A program made the translations under genes and the position numbers. The notes beneath the pieces were generated by a model. The model was not told where the DNA came from. It was given only the letters and a program-made list of their open reading frames with translations, and did no database searches. A stretch of DNA of 29,230 nt from Asterionellopsis glacialis. Its lineage: Eukaryota > Bacillariophyta > Plagiogrammaphyceae > Rhaphoneidales > Asterionellopsidaceae. Location of the stretch: assembly GCA_014885115.2 (NCBI GenBank), contig WKLE02000381.1:2943-32172 (forward strand), given 5' to 3'. Below are positions 1 to 7,945 of the stretch, in pieces. Each line of letters starts with the position of its first letter. The stretch's first letter is position 1.

Positions 1-16
1 GGGGGGGGGGGGGGGG
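1..16. other. Poly-G run at window start
   Basis: The window opens with 16 consecutive G residues in an otherwise AT-rich area. This could be a true homopolymer, but a G run at the very first base is also a common assembly or sequencing edge artefact. No gene is associated with it. Confidence 0.6.
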
Positions 17-383
17 TTGCCAAGGAGTGAAAAAACATGATGAAGAAACGTTCTACCACCTTAACAAGTAGTACTACCTTTAGGGTATGGGGTACATACG
101 ACAATCAAAAGGAAAGAAGCCGTGGGACCAAAGTGGGACTTCTCATAGTAGAAAAGGAGGGAACAGATCAGGAGCACTTTACAAGAAAGAAAAACAGAAG
201 ACAAGAATCGACAAGTCCATCAATTTTCATACAAAAAAAAAATCCTCTGACCATGACATTCCAGGAAGATTGCAAACCCTGTAGTGTACATCAGGGTGCC
301 CTCAAAGAACAAACACATCAATCAACCTTTTTGGAACGCTGCACAACTTTCCTTTTTCTCCAAGGACCCCCAAGCAACGAATT

Positions 384-973
384 ATGACCTTTCAAGAAAA
401 AATCATGGTTCAACAATCATCCACTTTCGTAGCAAGAAAAGATAAACCACAACCAGGAGAAGGCCCCTAAACCTTATTAAGGTTAGTTGTTGATGGTACG
501 CCCGTTCCTCAACCCAGGTTCTGCGTAAACTGCAAGACCGGGGCTCTTTACAACCCCCAAAAAAACGACTTCAAAACCTTCAAAACAGCCTCAAAGGCAT
601 GGTTGGGGCTCATCCCCTACCCATTTTTGGATGCTCCTGCTTTCTCAGGGTGTCAATTGACTTTTATTTCAAGTGTCCCAGGTCTCATTTTGTAAAAAAT
701 GGACAAGAATTGGCCAAGAACACCCCAAAATAGCCGGCTGGTGGTGATGTCGACAATTTTTTGAAATTTGTGTTGGATGCTAGCAACAATATCTTGTACC
801 ATGATGACTCACAGGTCAAGACATTGTCAGGATCTTTATTGATAATGAAGGGCCATCCTCGTTTGATTGCCATGTTAGCAATATTTAACAAAATATTGCC
901 AACATTACCAATCTGTAACTTTTTGCAATTTTTGTTGCTAAAAGTTAACCAACAACTTATGCCATCAAATTAA
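384..973 (+). pseudogene. Decayed RusA-like Holliday junction resolvase
   Basis: RusA-family enzymes are Mg-dependent homodimeric endonucleases that cut Holliday junctions. An ATG at 384 opens a frame interrupted by TAA at 468-470. The same frame then continues with a segment reading VVDGTPVPQPRF and ALYNPQKNDFKTFK (483-692), resembling the RusA N-terminal strand (GxPxPxPR) and the following YxP segment. It ends at TAA 693. A shift into another frame before about 690 restores a frame with a further TAG at 731-733, followed by GGDVDNFLKFVLDA and then LYHDDSQVKT (740-823). This matches the catalytic core of E. coli RusA (DxDNxxK...DDxQV): the two Asp of DxDN at 746-754 and the DD pair at 803-808 are intact. 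Two stops and one frameshift make it a relic. After about 850 the frame (to 973) has no recognisable similarity. The family is mainly bacterial and phage; its source here is unknown. Confidence 0.7.
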
Positions 974-1018
974 AATCTACTTTTACATTCAACTTTTTTA
1001 TCTCATCCTTTTGCGTAC

Positions 1019-1048
1019 TTCTTGAAGATGGATTATCATCTTCAAGAA
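1019..1048. repeat. Perfect inverted repeat, 12-bp arms
   Basis: The arms TTCTTGAAGATG (1019-1030) and CATCTTCAAGAA (1037-1048) are exact reverse complements around a 6-nt loop. The hairpin lies 22 bp before a larger fold-back at 1071-1160. No coding sequence is near it. Confidence 0.75.
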
Positions 1049-1070
1049 CTTTCTAACTCCAAAAATTGAC

Positions 1071-1160
1071 AAAGTTATGATTGATTATCCATAATTTTAA
1101 CCTTGAATTTTTTTATTAAAAAAATTCAAGAAATTTTTATCTTCAATCGATCATAACTTT
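1071..1160. repeat. Fold-back (MITE-like) palindrome
   Basis: The outer arms at 1071-1086 and 1145-1160 are reverse complements with one mismatch over 16 bp. The inner arms at 1102-1115 and 1117-1130 are a perfect 14-bp inverted repeat separated by one T. The 90-bp unit could therefore fold into a long hairpin with an unpaired middle stretch. Its right arm carries ATCGATCATAACTTTT, also found with one inserted A in the fold-back at 5739-5900, so the two may belong to one repeat family. Confidence 0.6.
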
Positions 1161-1528
1161 TGATCCACTTGGGCAACCACCTGATACATAAGACAACAAA
1201 CTGGCTCATGGAGCCCTCACATGTTGGATGAATTGGGTTGGTTGTTAAGTTAGCATGTTACCTGGAAATAAATTTATAAATTTGTTATTTTTCAGAATGT
1301 CCGGAAAATGAAATCGTAGCAAATTGATCTCCAAAATGGCTTCCTGTCCCCGCCACCTCTTTTTTTTGTAGAAATTACAATCATTCATTATGAATTAATT
1401 TTTACAAAAAAGATCATCTCTCAACTAAAAAATTTACAAAGATATGGACTCTCTTCCATAAAATTAATTTGGAGAAGTTTGAAATTATTTTTCATCATGT
1501 CAAAAAAATGCTTAAGAAGGCCTAACTT

Positions 1529-1818
1529 GGGTTCTGCTTAGGTAACAACCCTACTTTGGGACATTACAAGCATCTACATTAAATGCGCTATCTGATAGAC
1601 CTATCAGATGTTGTTTGAAAGTGGTAGGTTGTTGAGTAATGGAATGTCCAGCATCATGTCATGACAGAAACTCGGGTTCTGCTTTGGTAACAACCCTACT
1701 TTGGGACATTACAAGCATCTACATTGGATGCGCTATCTGATAGACCTATCAGATGTTGTTTGAAAATGGTAGGTTGTTGAGTAATGGAATGTCCAGCATC
1801 ATGTCATGACAGAAACAT
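1529..1818. repeat. Tandem duplication, 2 x 145 bp
   Basis: Two head-to-tail copies (1529-1673 and 1674-1818) differ at about four positions, which suggests a recent duplication. Each copy contains the inverted repeat ATCTGATA-gacc-TATCAGAT (near 1588 and 1733). I found no coding potential in the unit. Confidence 0.85.
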
Positions 1819-1936
1819 GACAAAAAAATGAAAAATACATGCCTACTTCAAGTAAAAGGGAAAAAAAATTACACAACAATCAATCCTATTATTATAGAGC
1901 TATATTAAACAAAAAATGGACAACACCATGATGTTG

Positions 1937-3568
1937 TCAGTTTTGGTGCCTGGCTCTTGGCTGGTAATTGCCATCATGCTTCCTCATGGTATCAATAAAA
2001 AATGCAACTGATTCTCCCTCACTTTCTCTTATTGCATCAAATTTGTCTGCCTTGTTTTGCAGAGTAGGTGCATCCTGAAATGTCCAACATGCATCCTCAC
2101 ATAGGAACTTGTACACAAAAGTATGATTAAAGAAAGCTAACCTTTGTTTATTGCTCTAGCCAGCCTTGTTGGCCTCTATGAAGTTGTACGGTTGGTGTCC
2201 TGAGTAGTGATCAAGGACCTCTCTAAGAGATTTTTTGAGTTGCCTAGGTTGCCCTATGCCACCTATGTCGACCACGGCACAACACAACAATCAGACAATC
2301 AACACACAAAAGAAAAGAAGACTTTTATTTGATGTTGAAAATTATGAGCTTAGTTTAATCCGGAGAATATCCGGCAATCTAGTAAGAAGTAAGAATCAGG
2401 AAATAAATTTAGTAAATGGTAATTTGTGAGTCAGTCTGCTTGCCCACGCGTCAATCATCCATCCTCAAGAGTGTCCTACAGGGAGTGTACTTCATAGGTA
2501 GGTCCAGTACTATAGGCTGATGAGTAAGATGTTCAGAGCATTTAAGGGAGGGAGCTCTAAGTCAGCAGTAGGAACATCTTGGTGATTTTTGGGAGGAGCA
2601 ATATCCAGGGCAATTGGGTCTTGAGGATCTTCTTCTTGGTTTTCAGGCAAGATTTCTCCTGGCACCATGGGAAGTTGCCCTGCTTTGGCCACTTGTTGTT
2701 GCCCTCTTAACAAATAGAGGGCCCGTCCAACAACAGCTCTTGTCTGGTGAAACTCCTGAAGCAAGGTGTTTTGCCTTGCATCTTGAACATGCCTGTACTC
2801 ATCAAATTTGTTCATGAGCAAGGTGTAGGCTGCTGTGTTGGCATCAGATAGAACACCAAGGGCATCCTGTTGATGGTTGTTTTCCATATAGATGCATTGT
2901 TGGTTGACGTTAATTGCCCAGTTCTTGTAATTAGGAATGCTGGTTTTAAGTAATTTGAAATTTTATGGTTGGGAAACTCATGAATCTAAAATATCCCATC
3001 CTGCACAACAATGCGTACAAAGTACCTGACAAGTTGCAGGAATTTCTGAACACCTGGTTGATCATCCAGAGTGAAGACAGGAGGGGGTTATCTGCACAAC
3101 AATGCATACAAAGTACCTTACAAGTTGCAGGAATTTACCTGGTTGATCATCCAGAGTGAAGCCAGGAGGGGGGTTATCTACCTGGGTACACCAATGGGCA
3201 TACCCAGGAACAAGTCTATTAATGTAGTAGTCCAAATCATATGGAAGCAGAAAATCATTATACTCACCTAGCCAGCTATGTGAAATCCAGTAGGATTCAT
3301 TTTCTTCAAATCCTGCACAGGTTTTCAATACAAGTGGGTCCAGCTCTGTAATATAGCACTTACTTATCTTGTCTTTCTTATGCTATGTCATAGTGGTGAT
3401 TCTCAACTCATCTAATCCTTGTACTGCATCTACACTGAATGTATGGAAGTGGGTTTTCTTACAGGGAGAAAGGTTTAACTGATCAAAAATGGACATGAAG
3501 GCCGGGTTCATATGATATAACTTAGACCAAAAAGGGAACAGCACAAAAGTTGGCAACCCCAGTATGGT
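1937..3568 (-). pseudogene. Decayed unknown protein, probable mobile-element relic
   Basis: Three minus-strand blocks read as protein-like. Block 1 (about 3568 down to 3155) is one frame with a single TAG at 3383-3385; it includes SWLGEYNDFLLPYDLDYYIN and ends in a Pro-rich FTLDDQPG segment. Block 2 runs from about 2940 to a stop at 2510; it enters through IPNYKNWAINVNQQ, reaches an in-frame ATG at 2887, and reads 125 residues from there, with a helical Gln-rich part and an acidic Pro-rich tail. Block 3 (about 2284 to a TGA at 1937-1939) has one TAG at 2156-2158 and reads VLDHYSGHQPYNF and AFFIDTMRKHDG. The gap between blocks 1 and 2 contains a 91-bp duplication of the end of block 1. I do not recognise the family. 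One broken multi-part gene is the simplest reading, but three independent relics are possible. Confidence 0.5.
3001..3178. repeat. Tandem duplication of about 91 bp
   Basis: Copy 1 (3001-3091) and copy 2 (3092-about 3178) share CTGCACAACAATGC, GACAAGTTGCAGG-like and TTGATCATCCAGAGTGAAG segments. Copy 2 lacks 7 bp after GGAATTT and has a few substitutions. The unit spans the 3' end of block 1 of the minus-strand relic and helps explain why its frame breaks here. Confidence 0.8.
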
Positions 3569-4866
3569 GCAAAAAAATATTTATGTACCGTACAATTACT
3601 GACGTAGCAATGGGACTGGTTTGTTCCGACCGTTTTTGTACCATTAGCATAAATAACCGTTGTAACGGTACACTTGTCTACAAGAATTGCAGGACCAAAA
3701 TTCCAGACCAGACCATCTCAAAAAAATTCTTTTTTTTATATTAGCAGAAGGACAGTACTATACAGTAGTTGAAGGTTCTTGGAATTCTTAAAAATATTTG
3801 ACTCTTCTACAGGATACGGTACAGAAGAAGATTGACAAATTCTTATCAGAATTTGTCCTGGTACTGTAACCTACTACAGACAAGCGTACCCTTGTCTAAG
3901 CATGCCGATTGGCATGTCCCCTTGTCTGGTGCCACTAGAAGGTAGGTCCTTAGGACCTAATCTTAGGACTTTGAGTAAGATTCACACAAATTGAATTTGA
4001 CATTACTATCCATTTTGTTCAGGTGTATTGTTTCTGCTAAAAATAGGTCTTATGATTCAATACAATAGGTACTAAGTGAATCATACTGACTATACATTCA
4101 CCAGGTACTGTAGCTTAGTCCCACTCATACTACAGACAGTGCCTTTGCAACTGTAGGATATAACAGTACTGGTAGGTAGGTAGGACTCACGGGGAAAAGG
4201 CAGTATACAGTACCTGTATGCCTCTTATCTCCCTAAAGGACACACCTACTATAGAGGCTTGTGATATTTGATATTACCTGAGTAAAGTAAAGCATAGTAG
4301 AAAAATGAGTGATAAACAAATAGGGAACAAAAAATGCATTGACAAAAATATTCCTGGCCACACGAGAATTTTCCGGTGATGCATCACCAGAGATTTAGGT
4401 ACTTTTTGATGTAGAAAAAGATGTAAAGATACCATGCACACATTTGAAGTACGCATGGACACCCCAGTTGATGAAGAAATAGGCATGAAAGAGAAGAACG
4501 CAAAATTTTACTCAAAGCCAGAACCTATGAAAAATAGAAAATGAAGCAGAAGCTATGAAATGTTGACAAGGAGGCCATTACAACAATCATCCTAATATAA
4601 AATTATGCAATATCTGGTTATTATAATTAGGACCAAGTAAAAAATTTTGATCTAGAATGTTGGTTGTTGTCATTTCTCTGGTCAATTGTTAATCCCATAA
4701 AATTAGATCTAAAATTGAAAATCATTTTTTGGGTACTTTTTATGCATTCAATGATATTTCCAATATTTCCTCTGAAAACTCTTATTTGCTTCTAAAAATC
4801 CACAATCAACTAAAATAAACTAATGAGAATGCTGCAGGAAGAAATCAAAATGGTGATATGATATAC
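3569..4866. other. AT-rich intergenic stretch, short palindromes only
   Basis: I see no gene here. There are short palindromes: ACCGTT-gt-AACGGT near 3657, CATGCC-gatt-GGCATG near 3901, and TAGGTCCT-t-AGGACCTA at 3943-3959. There are also two copies of a CYGGTACTGTA motif followed by CTACAGACA (3858-3884 and 4102-4140). Open frames are short and low in complexity. Confidence 0.5.
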
Positions 4867-5375
4867 TGATTGATTGTTGTGTTGTCGAGTGTCAATTATT
4901 GCTTAAAAATATCAAGAAATCCCACAATCTCCATACTCCATCTGCTAATTCAATCATTTATCAGGGTCACCTCTTGCACAGCAATCAGCTTCAAATGATA
5001 TACAACACACTACTGATCCATAAAACAATTATGCAAATAAAATTTTCACAGGGGTGTGGAGACTGGGATTGATTATTGTTTGTCCATTCTTGTGCAAAAA
5101 TAATTTTTTGGGAAAATGATAGTGCTGGTGCCACATCATCTCTTTATCTCCAGCAAAGAAATTTCCTGGTGCCAAATCTTTTCATCTATCATTTTAAAAT
5201 ATCAATCAAGAAAAAGAGATGATAGGTTGTTAGTGAAACAAATATTTATGTGCATTTTTCCACTACAATTCAGCAAGCTACATCAAAACAACAAGAAAAT
5301 GTGAAATGTGTTGTCTTATAATCTCTTAGACTTCAAATCATGAGATAAGAGTTGCTGCTACACAACAATCAATCA
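4867..5375. mobile_element. Small non-autonomous element with 16-bp terminal inverted repeats
   Basis: TGATTGATTGTTGTGT at 4867-4882 is the exact reverse complement of ACACAACAATCAATCA at 5360-5375, bounding 509 bp. The inside has no convincing coding frame, which suits a MITE-like element. No target-site duplication is obvious. A 15-bp match to the right end also lies at 1871-1885, so the terminus is repeated in the region. A coincidental pair in AT-rich DNA cannot be excluded, but 16 perfect bases in the correct inward orientation argues against it. Confidence 0.5.
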
Positions 5376-5594
5376 TAAATATAAATGATAGAAGAACCAA
5401 AGATTTCCCCTTGGAGAGGAGACTGTATCAATCAGGAACATAATCATCATTGTGACAACGTCAATCAAATAGTTCTGTCCCAAAATGTGAGATAATTCTG
5501 TGGGCTTTGTTTTGTCCTGTACCTCTGGTACTTGACCCGTGCATAAACTAGTGAACCTGGTACTGTAGGCTAAGTAGGGCTAAATTGCTACCAG

Positions 5595-5612
5595 GTACCT
5601 GGTACCAGGTAC
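5595..5612. repeat. Perfect 18-bp palindrome of GGTACC motifs
   Basis: GTACCTGGTACCAGGTAC is its own reverse complement. It follows another CYGGTACTGTA copy at 5556-5581. Its function is unknown. Confidence 0.7.
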
Positions 5613-5661
5613 AAGGTAGGACTAGAGTCCTGCAGTACCAGTTATCAATTTTTGGATTGTG

Positions 5662-5694
5662 ATCTGTTCTGCGGCTTTGCAGAACAGATTTTTT
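5662..5694 (+). other. Perfect hairpin followed by T run
   Basis: The arms ATCTGTTCTGC (5662-5672) and GCAGAACAGAT (5679-5689) form an 11-bp stem with a 6-nt loop, followed directly by a run of T. The shape resembles an intrinsic terminator or the 3' end of a small structured RNA. In a nuclear genome it may equally be a repeat fragment. I found no obvious internal Pol III boxes upstream. Confidence 0.4.
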
Positions 5695-5738
5695 ATGACA
5701 AAAGACATTTTAGCTTGATCTGTGGTACAAAATCAACT

Positions 5739-5900
5739 GGGTATTTCTACGTAATCTCCAGTGATCCATAACCAGAAGAAGGGAATCATGATCGATCATA
5801 AACTTTTACCAAATAGATTCTACATCAAATTTGTACTAAATGTACAAAGTTTATGATTGTCATTTTTCCTTCTTCCAATGCTAGATCGCTGGAGATACCC
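5739..5900. repeat. Imperfect fold-back element
   Basis: GGGTATTTCTAC...ATCTCCAG (5739-5761) faces CTGGAGATACCC (5889-5900). The inner arms around 5772-5806 and 5846-5876 are imperfect reverse complements (GAAGAAGG.../...CCTTCTTC, ATCATAAACTTT/AAAGTTTATGAT). The left inner arm shares ATCGATCATAA(A)CTTTT with the fold-back at 1071-1160. It is non-coding. Confidence 0.5.
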
Positions 5901-5951
5901 TATTTACTAGGGGTAATCACCAGTAGAAGAGTGGGTTCCAGAATAGTATCA

Positions 5952-7011
5952 GGTACTAGTCAAAAACTACCTTGAAACATGGTACCACCTTGAACCACAA
6001 AAAATGTACACATTTCAACAAAAACAGACCCGAACATGATCAATTTTGGTTGGTTTTTCAAAGTTAGACATCCAAACAAAAGCTTTTCAATATATTAACC
6101 TGTCTGGAGGGTACAAAGATAATAGCTTTTTTGATTTTTTGGTGGAAAAAAATCTGAAAAGTACACATTTGGTCTGTTGTTCAAATGTACGTCTACTGGT
6201 AATGGACCATCTTGGTCTACATCAGCAAATTTTTCCTCAACATCAGCAAATTCCACCCCCCCAAAAAAACCTGTAAAAGACCCCTCAATCATGTATCATT
6301 GGAGGTTAGAGGTACATTTAATTGCCCTTTCAACAACATTGCCAGCACTGAAAATATGATACAAAAGAGTGCGAGAACGAAACGTACTTACATTAACAGA
6401 TTATATGGTGAAGGAATGAAACTTCTCTCATAGAGAGGTCAACAGGGTAATGAAGGAACACACAATATATACAGTTTAACAAATCAAACTAGAGATGCAT
6501 TTGTACCATTGTCATGTCAACCATCAAATCTTTTTTTGGGTGTTGCGTTCCACGGAGGATTGTTTTTTGTCTCGAACAAAAAAAGAGCCAAATGTGTACT
6601 TTTTTGTTTAAACACAGTGTGCGCCAAGTTACCCACTAGGCATGACTTGGATGTCACCAGGCCGATTATTTTAGTAGCGTTAGGTAGTTTAATAACGGTT
6701 TAGAGTTTATTTATCTATGTGTACTTTTTTGAGCCGGCCGGCATATCAGAGTCTACGGAATTTCTACGGCAGATGGTTCGAGGTAGTTCCAACAATTTTG
6801 GGACAACAAAAATTTCCGAAAAATGGTCAACTTTGAGCTAAAATATAGTGTTATTGCAATTACATTCAGCCAATTCCAGAGATAGTATGCAAAGCGTATG
6901 TTATTAAACTGACAGAATGCAACTTGAAAAACGACTTTTTGTCAGAACAGTCTTGACTTATGCTTTTGTGTGCACGTCTCATGTGGTTCGTGGTAGTTTT
7001 TGACTAGTACC
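5952..7011. mobile_element. 1060-bp element with 20-bp perfect terminal inverted repeats
   Basis: GGTACTAGTCAAAAACTACC at 5952-5971 is the exact reverse complement of 6992-7011. Subterminal direct repeats lie near the right end (TGGTTCGAGGTAGTT at 6774-6788 and TGGTTCGTGGTAGTT at 6984-6998), with related CCTTGAA(A/C)CA copies near the left end. Inside is a second inverted pair, AAAAGTACACATTTGG at 6157-6172 and its complement at 6588-6603. A minus-strand open stretch at 6095-6292 (FADVEEKFADVDQDG) could be a coding relic but matches no family I know. No target-site duplication is evident. Best reading: a decayed or non-autonomous DNA transposon, superfamily unknown. Confidence 0.6.
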
Positions 7012-7182
7012 AGTTCTAGCCTAGTCTGCTGTACTGTGAGGTACCAATCAGTGCTAAGTGTGGCACAAGAAGCATAGGTGGGTGAACCGATTCCTACTGC
7101 ATCCTTATTCGATGGATTTTCTAGGCTAGAGTCCTACATGCATCTTTGACTACACTGAATTTCTTCAGATGATTATCTTGCC

Positions 7183-7289
7183 ACATATTCATAATGCTCT
7201 GAGAACACTACGTAATCTGCGCTCCAATTAAGTACCTGAACATACTCATAATGCTCAGAGAACACTATGTAATCTGCCCTCCCATCAAG
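7183..7289. repeat. Direct repeat, about 49 bp, two copies
   Basis: The segment beginning ACATATTCATAATGCTC (from 7183) recurs as ACATACTCATAATGCTC (from 7240), with GAGAACACTA(C/T)GTAATCTG in both. The period is 57 bp with a few differences. No coding role is apparent. Confidence 0.75.
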
Positions 7290-7945
7290 GGCACCAGGTG
7301 CTTCCCGAATATTAAAGTACTTATCGCACAAAAGCAATCCAAGAGATTCAAGACTTACTCATAGGCCTCTAGAGTAGTCGGTGTAAAATATAATAGATTG
7401 AAAATATTTGAATACGAGCAAAATATGCTCGATATGTTTTGAATCAGATACACCTTTTGTGGACTGCATATGAACGTCTTTAGTAGAGCCATTCCGACAT
7501 GAAAATGCATTGTTCCGTCTTTTCACGATAGTCGTTCTGCTCACCTTTGCCCTCCTATCCAAGCGATTCAACTTTGACCTTGTCTCACTTGAGCCGGTAA
7601 GATTCAATTAAAAGAATGAGTCATCAGGCAACCAACAATTTGAAAAGTCGAAATATCTCATGTGCATTCTTATCTCATGCTTCTCATTTTCTTCAATGAA
7701 TCACCCCGCAAGCATAGCATACGCCACCTGTTCCCAAAAGCTTTTGTGCTGCATTCTTCTGACCTATTTTACATCATTTTCTTATCACAGTTCTATATCA
7801 TTTTTGTCATGCGCGGGTACTAGCGTGTGCAACTACAGCATATCCTTGAAAATCACGTAGTGTGATACAGCTCTCTCAATAAACAATTCTCTGCTTCGTA
7901 AAACAGAACAAATAATAAAAGTTTGCAACTTTTAAGATATCCATA
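7290..7945. other. Spacer downstream of the reductase gene
   Basis: This stretch lies between the repeat-rich region and the stop codon of the adrenodoxin reductase gene. Open frames on both strands (for example minus 7359-7607) lack recognisable domains and begin without ATG. Its right part presumably holds the 3' untranslated region and polyadenylation site of the reductase. I see nothing else. Confidence 0.5.

Noticed and set aside
37..387. 116-codon plus-strand open frame near the window start
   Set aside because: Lys/Thr/Ser-rich with no domain, overlaps a second similar frame, and lies in decayed repeat DNA; no sign of selection can be read.
7359..7607. Minus-strand open frame downstream of the reductase
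   Set aside because: Starts with TTG rather than ATG, no domain, and mixed composition.
1..7945. An intact multi-gene defence or transposition system in the repeat-rich region
   Set aside because: Only relics and non-coding repeats are visible; no intact transposase, polymerase or nuclease gene was found.
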